A stretch of 64,000 nucleotides of DNA from assembly GCF_029407905.1 (NCBI RefSeq), contig NC_073628.1:46397501-46461500 (forward strand), in the 5' to 3' direction. The DNA is from Bubalus kerabau. Taxonomy: Eukaryota; Chordata; Mammalia; Artiodactyla; Bovidae. The notes under the pieces are model-generated. The model worked only from the letters and a program-made list of their open reading frames with translations, made no database searches and was not told where the DNA came from. Of this stretch, positions 10,390 through 21,529 are shown piece after piece. The position numbers and the translations under genes are program-made. Numbering within the stretch: the first letter of the stretch is position 1; each line of letters starts with the position of its first letter.

Positions 10390-11935
10390 TCTGAGGATTA
10401 GCAATACTTCATATTAAATAATGAAATTCCAATTCAGGAGACACAGGAAGTATCTAGTTTACTATGCAACCAGTGCTTTCAAGAGAAGAAAAATGATCAT
10501 CTCTGCTTCCAAGCAAAAAAAAAAAAAGCTTAAATCTGACTTTCTGTAAGTAATTAATAGTTTGAATTACATAACACTTTAGGTGGACTGAAGTAAGCTT
10601 CAAGTCAGAAGATCTGTGTTTAAATATTTGGATCTACTTTTACTAGCTATGTGACAATGGGCAAGGCCACAAATCCTTTGAACTTCAATGTGATCACCTG
10701 GGACGTGAAGTTAATAGTAAGAGTTATATCTGCCTGTGTTCTTCCAATGAGTATGGATAAAATGCAACAAAATCATTAATGGGAATTTCTTTGTAAAGTA
10801 CTTAAACTTATAATTGTTTAATGAACTATTACAGATAAAATAAAATGTAGCAATATAAATGTAGAACTTCATATTTTATGCAAACTTTGTGAACTATACC
10901 CAAGTTTTTACATGATTATACTTTTGAGGATAATATGATTTATCTGAAAAGACATATAAACAAGACATATAGCATTCTTCCACTAACACCATGTCAGCAT
11001 GTATAAATCTCTAAAGCTCTGTGGAGTTCAGTTTCCTCAGATATAAAAAATATTGGTTTGGTGGCTTCCATGTTTTCTTGAAGCCCTAAAGCATGATTTG
11101 AGGAAAAAAATCAGAAGGGAGCTGGCATTTGAAAGTGTGATTTGGCATTAAGAAAGCAAAACAGATGCTAGTACATCTGGCTTTAACTGCAGATAAAATA
11201 ATGAAAGGAACAGTAAAATGTGGTAGTATATTTAAATCATATAGTTTGTAAGAATAGTGGGTAGAATGTCTATATAACCTGCATACGAATAACAGTCAAT
11301 ATGAAACCCTCATGGAAATTTATCATAACCATGACAACCAAATTCCATATTGCTAACTTCTTATGAGTTTCTTTCAAAATTCAAAGGACTGTAAGATACC
11401 ACACAGAGCTGCTAAGTTTTCAATTAGACTCTCAACTCTGGGATATGTGTCTCCATAAATCCATGAAACAGACACTGTACTTTGCACAGGGTCTTGTGAT
11501 GCTGTTTTCAGCAGCCAGAGCATGAAAATTCTGCAAGTAGATCAGTCCTAGTCTGTCAGGCAGAACAAGGCATGACTACTCAACCTTGGGGAGCTGGAAC
11601 CCCCACCCGAGCTAGATGGAACATTTCGTATATTATCTCATATGATGCTGCTAAGTAAGCTCAGTAGGTAGACTACTCCACTGTTTCCTCCATCCTTCTG
11701 TTTTATTCTTTTCTTCCTTCCATCTTCCATATAATAACATATGAAGGTGACTGCTAAGTATAGACCTGACCCAGGGGAACTCACTCTCTAGCTGAGGCAA
11801 GAGCCCATGTACCTGTTAAACCACCAAATATAAATAAAGAAGAGCAACGAGTTACTGAGACAGAGATCATGGAGAACAGTTCCCTAAGAAACACCGGAAC
11901 TTACCCTTGAAAATTTACAAATTACATGACATGGG
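10390..11935. other. Intergenic stretch with a MIR
   Basis: Mostly AT-rich single-copy DNA. The only recognisable element is the MIR at 10585-10770. Confidence 0.5.
10585..10770 (+). mobile_element. MIR SINE (ancient)
   Basis: Diverged but readable MIR: a segment like 'tagctatgtgaca-tgggcaag' followed by a region resembling the MIR core (CTTTGAACTTCAATGTGATC) and a tail around 10730-10770. Confidence 0.7.
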
Positions 11936-11939
11936 AGGA

Positions 11940-12290
11940 GCCAGAGTACATTTTGTAAATTTCAATTCAGTCTCGCTAATTTCTTTGCCTCTGCTGCCCC
12001 CTCTGCCTGAAAGAGTCTCCGGACCAACCTCCATTCCAAAGCTGCTGACTTTTTCTTTGAAAGTCAGATCAAGGGTAACTTTGTAAATCCTCTGTGAAGC
12101 CTTCTGTGGCTCCCCCAGACAGGTTGGCTTGCCACACTGTAGCCGCCCCCACTGCAAGCTTACGTAACTCCGCAGTATCCGTCATCACATCGCTGGTCCA
12201 CACGTATCCGTGCTGTGTCCAAGCTACACTGCGTGTTATTCCTCGTTTAAATCTCAGACCATCAACAGCGCAAAGCGCTTAATAAATATG
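11940..12290 (+). mobile_element. L2 LINE 3' end (ancient)
   Basis: Resembles the L2 3' region: CCTCTGTGAAGCCTTCTGTG followed by a CCCCCAGACAGG segment, and an end with GCGCTTAATAAATATG. It is strongly diverged, so the boundary is approximate. Confidence 0.6.
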
Positions 12291-13271
12291 CAACATGTGT
12301 TCCAGGAATCAATAAATTGTGCATAAACATTTGTTAACTGTGTGTAATTTGGGTGGTGGATTAGTGGCTTTAAGCGTTAAGGGCTCCGTCTAATTCAGGT
12401 TATTCTTGAAAATACTACCATGTGGCTTAACCTATAATAAAACAGTTACAGAGGAATGGTTTGAGACTGCTAGACCCTCACCACTGAATGAACTATAGGC
12501 AATGCAAATATTAATTTCAAACAAGCATAAATATTCACAGAATGAGATAAATGAGGCAACGCATACAAAAACAGCATCTGAGTCTTCTGAGAGTGGTTTG
12601 TGAACACAGGATGCTTTGGAACACTATAAATAGAAGATAAAGCTATAAGAGCATTAGGTAGGTGGGTAGGTAGGCAGTACAGAGAACCTGTAACAAAGAG
12701 AATATTCACATTAGTATTCAGAAATATCTCAGGTAAAGAATTCATTTCCTGGTGAGAATGAAAATGATTCTTACTAAAAGTAGACTCATATTTACATATT
12801 GACATCTTAAGCACATTCTGTGCACTGCTTTTAAAATAAAAATGGAGCATTCTCTGATGGAAAAGGAATTTCACACAACATGTCAACCAACATCTAGAGA
12901 TTGTGTGGCAGTGAGAACATAAATGTTTTCCAGCTTCACAGTAGGTCACAGTCCAGGGAAGCCTGCACTGAGAATAAAACTGAGTGTGTAAGAGGTACCC
13001 GAACTCACATGTGAGCTGACTTCCCAGTCCACCCTGCAGGAGAGGAGCTCCTTGCTACCCTAAGTAACAGGGAGGGAATAAAATCATCAGAAGTCAGAGC
13101 TGCAGCATTTATGGGGATCATCTTCTTTGGCTATACTTACGTTCAGATGAAGAAACCTTTTAGAGACCAGGAAGGTGAAGAAACTTAGCAGGTAGTAAGG
13201 GCTAGAAAATGTCAGAGTTGGAGCTAAAATCTTAGATCTCTAATTCTCAGTCCAGTATTCTTTATTCTAAC
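12291..13271. other. Intergenic stretch, nothing firm
   Basis: A 159-codon open frame on the - strand (12470-12949) has no recognisable domain and low-complexity His/Ser/Leu-rich content; I take it as chance. A short GGTA-rich run lies at 12657-12679. Confidence 0.4.
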
Positions 13272-13319
13272 CTGGTCGCAAAGAGTCGGACACGACTGAG
13301 CGACTGAACTGAACTGAAG
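13272..13319 (+). mobile_element. BovB extreme 3' tail fragment
   Basis: Only the last ~48 bases: GTCGCAAAGAGTCGGACACG, then ACTGAGCGACTGAACTGAACTGA. A severely 5'-truncated BovB insertion. Confidence 0.85.
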
Positions 13320-13704
13320 CTATGTCAAAATCAGGCAAAAAAATAAAATCTTAAGGCTACTAGGATTTACATTCAGAAGAGTTTCTACAAAGAAATAGAT
13401 TCTGCTGCATGTTTCAATGTCAAGTTTTGTTTCCTTCTTGTTAACAGAAAGAGAGATACGGACCACAGTCTCCTAGTGACATCTGGCGTCTAAATCTGGG
13501 TAATACAAAAAAACAGGAATAATAAAAAGACTTCTGTATTTATGTTTATTAACATTAATAACATTTGGTTATTAAATCCAAAACTTGGAGAGTATTTTAA
13601 AAATTTTGAAGATAGTCTTTCATGGTTTGCCTGCTCAGTAATATGTTCATAAACAGAGCTGTGTTTTATAGTAATTTTCTTTTTAATAATAATGAATTGT
13701 TGCC

Positions 13705-13903
13705 ATGTGTGTGCTCAGTCATGTCCAGCTCTTTGCGACCCCAAGGACTGTAGCCCACCAGGCTCCTCTGTCCATGGAATTTTTCAGGCAAGAATACTTG
13801 AGTGGGTTATCATTCCCTTCTCCAGGGGATCTTCCTGACCCAGGAATCCAACCCAGGTCTCCTGCATTGAAGGCAGATTCTTTACCATCTGTGCCACCAT
13901 GAA
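13705..13903 (-). mobile_element. Bov-tA SINE (antisense)
   Basis: Tail motif GTGCTCAGTCATGTCCAGCT, core CAAGAATACTTGAGTGGGTT, head remnant GTGCCACCATGAAGG. Confidence 0.9.
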
Positions 13904-14068
13904 GGGCAATACTGTGCCATCTCAGCCTAACTACACAATCTATTCCACAAAGTTTTATGAGAACTTACAACATGACAGAAACAGTTCTAGCAACAAGGGA
14001 TGCAAAGATAGATATCTATTACCACTTTCTTCAGGAAACTCACTGCTTATCTGAAGAAATAAACTCAT

Positions 14069-14161
14069 CAGTTCAGTTGCTCAGTCGTGTCCGACTCTTC
14101 GTGACCCCATGGGCTGCAGCATGCCAGGCCTCTCTGTCCATCACCAACTCCTGGAGTTTAT
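14069..14161 (-). mobile_element. BovB 3' end fragment (antisense)
   Basis: TCAGTTCAGTTGCTCAGTCG start and the complement of the BovB 3' end up to CACCAACTCCTGGAGTTTA. About 93 bases. Confidence 0.88.
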
Positions 14162-14743
14162 GGAGGGAACTATAATAAGTGTGATAAGGGCTAAAGTTAA
14201 GATACATACAAAATATGATGAGAAAGGAGTGACTGGGAAGTCAGGAAGTTTTCAGAGAAAATGGGATATTTTGACTTAATTCTTGAAAGGGGTTAGAATC
14301 CACCCAAATTAAAAAGCAAAATGTCTCAATTTATTCTCTCAATGTAAAAAAAAAAGCATCTAAATATATTTTCATTACATTTGATTTCATGAGTTTGAAT
14401 GTCACTGATATTTCTTTAGTACTGATCAACTTAATCTTTGTAGAGAACAAGAGTATGCCATTATTTCTGGTCAATGAATTCTTGGTATTCTTAATATTTC
14501 TTATCTGGTAAGTAGAGGAGCTGGGAGACAGAAACCAGAGTTGTCTGACTTTGAAATACTCAAGTGTTATTTATTGAGTGCCTACTATGTATCAGATATT
14601 TTCTGTGTTGCTAAATTAGTAAACAAAAGCCATGCCCTCATTGCACTTACATCCTACAGGGGAGGACAGTCAATAAATAAATAAGTAAAATATAAGTTAG
14701 TCAGATCACTATGGATATTACTAGGGATGGAAGATGGATAGTG
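14162..14743. other. Intergenic stretch with an old L2/MIR-class remnant
   Basis: At about 14570-14700 the text TTTATTGAGTGCCTACTATG followed by TATCAGATATTTTCTGTG resembles a very common ancient mammalian repeat; the family is uncertain. Sequence at 13960-14066 and 14162-14250 looks like another old repeat split by the BovB insertion. Confidence 0.45.
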
Positions 14744-14957
14744 GTGTGCTGTTCTCTGTCACTTCAGTCGTGTCCAACTCTTTGCGACCTCAAGGACTGT
14801 AGCCCACCAGGCTCCTCTATCTGAGGGATTCTCCAGGCAGGAATACTGGAGTGGGTTGCCATGCCCTCCTCCAAGGGATCCTCCTGACCCAGGGATTGAA
14901 CTCATCTCTCCTGCATTGCAGGCAGAATCTTTCACCACTGAGCCACCAGGGAAGCCC
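14744..14957 (-). mobile_element. Bov-tA SINE (antisense)
   Basis: Tail CACTTCAGTCGTGTCCAACT, core AGGAATACTGGAGTGGGTTG, head GAGCCACCAGGGAAGCCCC. Confidence 0.92.
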
Positions 14958-15654
14958 CAGATAGTGCTAAGAAGGGTATTTATTTTAACTATGGTAGTCT
15001 GGGAATGCCTCCCCGAGAAACTGACATTTAATTAAAGACCTGAAGGAGGTCATGGAGGGAGATAGGTGGATATTTAGGGGAAAGTGCTCCAAGTAGCAGG
15101 AACAATAAAACTCTGTGTGGGGAGAATGGACTGAGTATGAACACCAAGGAGCACATGTGCCTAATGAGTTAGACCTGGAAGAGAAGAATAAATTAGACCT
15201 GAAAAAAAAAAAAAAAAGGAGGTCAGATCATGTAGGGCTTTTGGCCATTGTAAGGAGGATGGTGGGGAACCGTCCTGGAGTTCTGGGTTCAAGAGTGACA
15301 TAACCCAATCTGATCTAGCTGCCATGTGCAGAACATACCCTAGAAGAATGGCAAGTGATGAATCAGAGACCCCAAAAAGACAGTATTGTATTTATCCAGG
15401 AAACAGATCAGGGCTACCTGGAAGAATTAGTGTAGGAGTGAAATAAGCAGATTATTTTTACATTTTGCAGGTATAATTAGCAGTATTGACTGATGGACAA
15501 AATGTGTATTAGAAAAGAAGAAAAGTCACTTGTGGCGGGGGCAGGGTAACTCCAAGTTGCTTAAGCAACTGGAATAAGAAGTTGACATTAAATAAGATCA
15601 GGAAATGTACAGTATGATCGTGTCTGGAGGAGCTGGCTATCAAGAGTATAACTT
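14958..15654. other. Intergenic stretch, nothing recognised
   Basis: Single-copy-looking. An A15 tract lies at about 15203-15217. No gene signal. Confidence 0.4.
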
Positions 15655-16011
15655 TAGTTCAGTTCAGTTCAGTTCAGTCTCTCAGTCATGTCTGACTCTT
15701 TGTGAGCCCATGAATCACAGCACGCCAGGCCTCCCTGTCCATCACCAACTCCCGGAGTTTACCCAAACTCATGTCCATCAAGTCTGTGATGCCATCCAAC
15801 CATCTCATCCTCTGTCGTCCCCTTCTCCTCCTGCCCCCAATCCCTCCCAGCATAAGGGTGTTTTTCAATGAGTCAACTCTTCGCATGAGATGGCCAAAGT
15901 ATTGGAATTTCAGCTTGAGCATCAGTCCTTCCAATGAACACCCAGGACTGATCTCCTTTAGGATGGACTGGTTGGATCTCCTTGCAGCCCAAGGGACTCT
16001 CAAGAGTCTAA
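15655..16011 (-). mobile_element. BovB LINE 3' end (antisense)
   Basis: (TTCAG)4 start, complement of the BovB 3' region through GGACTCTCAAGAGTCT. 5'-truncated, about 357 bases. Confidence 0.92.
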
Positions 16012-16091
16012 CTTAGGATATACTAACTCTGAGACACTTTGCAAGTGAGGATGTCCAGTAGCAATTGAATAGAATCTTAAGGTCAGGGGAA

Positions 16092-16402
16092 GGTTTCCCT
16101 GGTGGCTCAGTGGTAAAGAATCTGCCAGTGCAGGAGACACAGGTTTGATCCCTGATCTGGGAGAAGGTCATATGCCACAGAACAGCTAAGCCCGTGCTCG
16201 AGAGCCCAGGAGTCACAGCTACTGAGCCCACATGCTGCAACTACTGAAGCCTGGACTCCCTAAAGCACATGCTCAGGCTCCACAGTGAGAAGCCACGGCA
16301 ATGAGAAGTGTGTGCAGGGCAACTAGCAACAACCCCTGCTTAACGCTACTAGAGAAAAGCCCATGAAGCAATGAAGACCTAGCACAGCCAAAAATAGCTA
16401 AG
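16092..16402 (+). mobile_element. CHR/ART2-type tRNA-Glu SINE (sense)
   Basis: tRNA-Glu head (TTTCCCTGGTGGCTCAGTGG) followed by the non-BovB body of the CHR/ART2 SINE with its AAGCCACGGCAATGAGAAG segment and the end around GCCAAAAATAGCTAAG. It belongs to the cetartiodactyl tRNA-Glu family and has no BOV-A part. Confidence 0.82.
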
Positions 16403-16450
16403 CTCAGGAGAAAGAACGTTTGAGCACATCAACATACAGATAATATTTAT

Positions 16451-16625
16451 TTTATTTATTTAAATTTTTTTAGTTCTACCAGTTTATTGCTACCAACTCA
16501 TCACCCTCCACCCTCATGCACACATGCTCAGTCACGTAACCCCATGGACTGCAGCCCGCCAGGTTCCTCTGTCCATGGACTTTTCCAGGCAAGAATACTG
16601 GAGTGGGTTGCCATTTCCTTCTCCA
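16451..16625 (-). mobile_element. Bov-tA/BOV-A fragment (antisense) with 13-bp TSD
   Basis: The repeat CAGATAATATTTA at about 16438-16450 and 16626-16638 brackets a T-rich stretch and an antisense SINE core (16514-16625) with CAAGAATACTGGAGTGGGTT. The region between the two is not obviously SINE, so the insertion may carry a transduced tail. Confidence 0.65.
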
Positions 16626-16711
16626 CAGATAATATTTAAAGCCATAAGAATGGATGACATCACCTTGGGAATGAGTGTTGATAGAGAGGGGAAGAGATCT
16701 AAGAACCCAAC

Positions 16712-17204
16712 CTCAGTTCAGTTCAGTCACTCAGTCTTGTCCGACTCTTTGCGACCCCATGAATCACAGCAGGCCAGGCCTCCCTGTCCATCACCAACTC
16801 CCGGAGTTCACTCAGACTCACGTCCATCGAGTCAGTGATGCCATCCAGCCATCTCATCCTCTGTCATCCCCTTCTCCTCCTGCTCCCAATCCCTCCTAGC
16901 ATCAGAGTCTTCCAATAAGTCAACTCTTCACATGAGGTGGCCAAAGTACTGGAGTTTCAGCTCTAGCATCATTCCTTCCAAAGATATCCCAGGGCTGATC
17001 TCCTTCAGAATGGACTGGTTGGATCTCCTTGCAGTCCAAGGGACTCTCAAGAGTCTTCTCCAACACCACAGTTCAAAAGCATCAATTCTTCAGCGCTCAG
17101 CTTTCTTCACAGTCCAACTCTCACATCCATACATGATCATTGGAAAAACCATAGCCTTGACTAGACGGACCTTTGTTGGCAAAGTAACGTCTCTGCTTTT
17201 CAAC
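16712..17204 (-). mobile_element. BovB LINE 3' end (antisense)
   Basis: About 490 bases of the complement of the BovB 3' end, reaching into the region that encodes the end of the reverse transcriptase ORF (complement of TTTGCCAACAAAGG at about 17172). Confidence 0.93.
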
Positions 17205-18018
17205 CTCAGTGAACCTCAATGGAGAGATGAGAAGAATTAACAGAGGGAGCTATAAGATGCAACCAATGGGGATAGGATAACTGAAAGAGGAGCGTCCAGA
17301 AGCCAAGTGAAGAAAGCATTTCAAGAAAAGAGTCATCTGGAACTCAATCAAAAATCGGGCAGAAGACCTAAATAGACATTTTCCCAAAGAAGACATACAG
17401 ATGGCCAATAGGCCTGTGAAAAGATGCTCAACATGTTTATCAGGGAAATGCAATTCAAGTCTACAGTGAGATATCACCTCACACCAGTCAGAATGACCAT
17501 AATTTAAAAATTCACAAATAATAAACCCTGGAGAGGGTGTGGAGAAAACGGAACCCTACTACTCTATTAGTGGGAATGAAAAATGGTGCAGCCACTATGG
17601 AAGTTCCTTAAAAAACTGAAAATAGAGTTACCATATGATCCAGCAATCTTACTCCTGGGTATATATCCAGAGAAAACTCTGATTCTAAAAGATATACGCA
17701 CCCCAATTTTCAGGGCAGCACTATTTACAATAACCAAGACATGGAAGCAACCTAAATGTCTTTTGACAGATGAATGCCCTTTGCAGCAACATGGATGGAT
17801 ATAGAGATTGTCATACTAAGTGAAGTAAGTCAGACAGAGACAGGCGAACATCGTATAATATCACTTATATGTGGAATCTAAAATATGATACAAGTAAACC
17901 TATTTAGAAAACAGACTCACAGACTTAGAAAACAAACTTATTTTTACCAAAAGTGAAATGTGGGTAGGGGTAGATTAGGAGGATGGGAATAACATATACA
18001 CACCACTATAGATAAGAT

Positions 18019-18238
18019 GAGGGCTTCCCAGGTGGCCCAATGGTAGATAAACTGACTGCCAATGCAGGAGACGCAGGACACATGGATTCAGTCCTTTGGT
18101 AGGGAAGATCCCCTGGAGGAGGAAATGGCAACCTGCTCCAGTGTTCTTGCATAGAAAATTCCATGTACTGAGGAGATGAGTGGGCTACAGTTTATGGGGT
18201 TGCAAAAGAGTGGACTTGACTGGGCATGCATGCATGCA
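18019..18238 (+). mobile_element. Bov-tA SINE (sense) nested in L1, TSD
   Basis: Head GGGCTTCCCAGGTGGCCCAA, core CCAGTGTTCTTGCATAGAAA. The 11-base direct repeat ATAGATAAGAT at 18008-18018 and 18239-18249 brackets it. Confidence 0.9.
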
Positions 18239-18327
18239 TAGATAAGATAGATAACAAGGTCCTACTGTATAGGACAGGAGCTATATTCAGTATCTCATAA
18301 TGAGCTATATAGAAAAGAATATGAAGG

Positions 18328-18330
<3 letters not shown>

Positions 18331-18358
<28 letters not shown>
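18331..18358. repeat. (TA)n microsatellite
   Basis: Thirteen to fourteen TA units in the tail of the L1. Confidence 0.9.
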
Positions 18359-18363
<5 letters not shown>

Positions 18364-18689
18364 GAATCGTTTTGCCGTATACCATAAACTAAGCTATGGA
18401 GAAGTTAATTAAGAGAGAGACTGAGGATTTACCATTGAATTTAGCACAGTGGAAGTCATGCATAAACTTGAGAAGGTCTCCTTTTTTGTGTGTGTGGAGC
18501 CCTTTTGGAGTAGGTTCAAGAGAGAGCTGGAGAAGAGGGAGGGGACAAAGTGAGAATAAGAAATCTCTTTCAAGGAATTTTTGATGTATAAGGAAGCAGA
18601 GAAATCAGGTAATAGTTGGAGATTGTTTAAAGCCAGGGGTTATTTTTTAAAACCAGAAGATACTATGTATGTTTGTGTTGGCAGAGTGC

Positions 18690-19200
18690 GTAATTTCCTC
18701 AGTTCAGTCTCTCTGCAACAAAGATTTGGAACTGGTGGACCAGTGTTCAGCTCAGTTACAGGTCAGAGATTTACTTGGTAAATAAAGGATAATACACCCC
18801 CAAGGTGTGAGGGGAGACCAACCCTGAAGAGAAGGCCTCAGCCCATCTTGGTTCCCTCTTTTTATACTTTTTGTCTTCTTCCCTGTTCCAGCTCCCCCCA
18901 CCACGCCTCCTCTATGCAAATTAGGGCTAGCAATCATCACTAATCAGGAAGAGGGTGAGTTTCACCTGAGGTTCCCACTCCAGTCCACGGATTTCTCCTT
19001 TGTTCCCTTTATTTGGGCTTTCCCCTTTTTTTCTCTTTTAGTTATCACCACTTTGAACTCCTTGTTCATTTTCTAACTGCTTAACTCCCTCCCTCAAGAG
19101 ATAGGAGGGCCAATTCTTTAGGAACAGGGGCATTGAGGTCTCTCTGGCTACTTCCTGCTGAGCTGGGATGGCGAGGGGCTTTGGGCCTCTCCCTCTCGCC
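18690..19200 (-). mobile_element. Possible 3' LTR of the retrovirus
   Basis: On the - strand there is a TATA-like GTATAAAAAG (complement of 18858-18867) downstream of a promoter-like, CCT/AGG-rich stretch. This, and its position just beyond the pol remnant, suggests U3-R of the 3' LTR. No matching copy was found at the other end, so the call rests on context. Confidence 0.35.
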
Positions 19201-19399
19201 AGTGTCAAGCCTGAGAGTCCTTATAGTGGTGTCTGTCTAAGTACTAGGGAGTTTCCTTGGCTAAGACAGAGAGACAGCAATGTAGCCCAGGCTGAAGCAA
19301 GAGCTCTCCTGATAAAGTTTATCACCAGAAACTTAATTTTTTGCCTGTTCATTACAATGGCACTTATTTGTAGTCCTGAATAGGTAGCAGAGATCACCC

Positions 19400-21510
19400 A
19401 GGGGCTCGCAGGTGTATTGAGTGTCCTCTTCTGTGTTTTTCCACAGCTTAATGACTGAGTAGTGAATCCAGGAGTCATGTGCCCTGGTACCTTGACTGCT
19501 GTGGGGGTAGAAAGCATTAAAGGGTAGGGGCCCTTCCATGTGGGCTGGAGTTGAACCTTTGTGGACCCATCTTTCCAGACCTCTGTGGTCTTGAAATTGG
19601 AGACTGCTGCATATACTGCTCTCCTTTTTCCATCTAAGACAAAGGTGCTTCCATCAGTGTGCTGATTTCCTCAGGATTGGTCAGAGGATCTTCTGATAAT
19701 CCCTCTGGGGGTTTTTGTCCAATGGCCCAAAGTTTCTAGGCAAGAGTGAAAGGAGAAAGAGCCCTCAGGGGGATAGGCAGGATAGGATAGGTTAAGAACC
19801 TCACAAGGGGATATACTCAGTACAGGATTTTCCATCAGCATTGTCTGGTATTTGAGGATCCTTTGATCAGACATAAATAGGTGGCCCTTGTCATTCAGAA
19901 GTTGTTTCATTTGGTGGCTAGTAAAAATAGCTTTCTCCCAAGAGTTTTACAGCATCTTCTATTAGGATTGCAATAGCTGCAAGATTTCAAAGACAGGGAG
20001 ACCAGCCTCAGGTGATTGGATTCAAGCCTCTTGCATAAGTAAACTATTGGCTGGAGCTCAGGTCCCAACCTTTGAGTTAACACTCCCAAGGCTATTCCTT
20101 CCTTTTTGTGGACATACAGTTGGGCTGTGGACATACATTTGGGCTTTTTCTGGATCTGGCAACATAAGGCGGTGCTTGGGGTAAGGCCTGTTTTGTGTAG
20201 CCTCTGCCTTCTTTTGAGGAGGTCCTCATGTCAGTGGGGTTGAATCGTCCTGTCACTTTAAGTTTTTATATCAGGGCTGAGTGATTTGGCCATAGTTGGG
20301 TATCCAGAGTCTACAATAACTGGTTAGCCCCAGGAAAACACAAATGTTTCCAAGTCACAGGGGAAGGCAACTGGAGGATTCTTTGTACTGGCCAGAGAAC
20401 AGCCTCCTGGACCTGTGTATAATCTGAAAACCCAGATAAGTGACCTTTGTCTGGACCACCTGTGCCTTAGCACAGGAGACTTTATGTCCCCTCTCTGCCA
20501 CAAAGTTTAGAACCTGAATTGCATGTTGTTGGGCATTTTCCTCATCTGGAGAGCAGATTAGTAGGTCATCTACATATTGCAATATTTTCCCATTAGGTCC
20601 CAGGTCCAGATCTAGAAGATCTCAGCTAAGAACCTGTCCAAAGAGGTGGGAGCTATCTCTGAATCCCTGAGGTAATACTGTCCAAGTCATTTGTTGTTTT
20701 TCTCCTGGAGCCTCCCACTTCAGGCAAAAGATATTGGGATTCTTTAACCAGTGGAATGCAAAAGATTATGTCCTTAAGATCCAGGACAGTAAACCACTTG
20801 GCACTGGGTGGGATATCTCCCAGATTTACATAGGGATTTGGTACCATGGGATGCAGAGGGACTACAGCTTCATTTATGATCTGGAGATCTTGAACCATTC
20901 CCCAGGTCCTGTCTTTTTTCTTTATAGGGAGGATTAGGGTTACATGGTGAATAGATGGGGACCAATAGCCCACAAGCAAGGAATTTGTTTATTAGAGGCT
21001 GTAGTCCTTCCTGAGTTTCTCTTCTGAAGGGGTATTGTTTCCTACTTGGAAACTGAATGGAAACTCAGAGGATAATGACAACCAATTCAGCTTGATGGGC
21101 TTGTCCAGGTGTCCCCTGGTTCCACACTTGGGGGTTAATTTTGTTCTCCCATAGTTTTTAGTCCCTCTCTATTGGAGAGGGCATAATGGGTTTCTCAGTA
21201 GTAACCAGGAGTTGAAGGGCTCTAGGGGCTGAAAAGTTTCCCATCACAAGGGTGGTCCCCAGCTTGGTGAGTATAGCTCTTCTCAAAAAGGGAGTAGGGC
21301 ACTCAGGGACCATCAGAAACTGATGGGATAATATCTGTCCGTCCCAGCAACAAGGAAGTGCTTGGGTGAATATTTTTGTAATTGTTTTTCCTGCAGTACC
21401 CCCAAATGGTACAGATTTGTAGGGAGAAGGCTCTGGAGTAGGAGGTCAGGACAGAGTATGTAGCCCTGGGTGTCAACCAAGAAATTTTCAGAGCTACTTG
21501 CCACATTCAG
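19400..21510 (-). pseudogene. Retroviral pro-pol remnant (protease, reverse transcriptase)
   Basis: Protease: the active-site region is at about 21480-21440, where the conserved aspartate-threonine stretch is read in one frame and what follows in another, so the site is frameshifted. Reverse transcriptase: finger/palm segments at 20979-20653 and the catalytic box YVDDLLI at about 20580-20560, all in short open pieces with stops between. A connection-domain piece lies at 20134-19907. At about 19670-19600 the sequence passes almost directly to an integrase C-terminal remnant (19560-19400), so over 1 kb of coding sequence is missing. Not functional. Confidence 0.75.
20108..20146. repeat. 19-bp tandem duplication in pol remnant
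   Basis: GTGGACATACAGTTGGGCT is followed by a copy with TT for GT. A small local duplication adding to the disruption of pol. Confidence 0.8.
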
Positions 21511-21529
21511 TTGCACCCTTGTCTCCAAC

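Larger units (their letters stand above)
17335..18395 (+). mobile_element. Older L1 3' end (sense) with nested SINE
   Basis: C-terminal ORF2 remnants (for example the AAAAGATGCTCAACATG region and GGAGAGGGTGTGGAGAAAA) and 3' UTR. A Bov-tA SINE interrupts it at 18019-18238, and it ends in (TA)n and a short L1 tail. A short in-frame piece is open at 17583-17804. Confidence 0.88.

Noticed and set aside
12470..12949. 159-codon open frame on the - strand
   Set aside because: No domain, biased His/Ser/Leu composition, no splice or promoter context; most likely chance.
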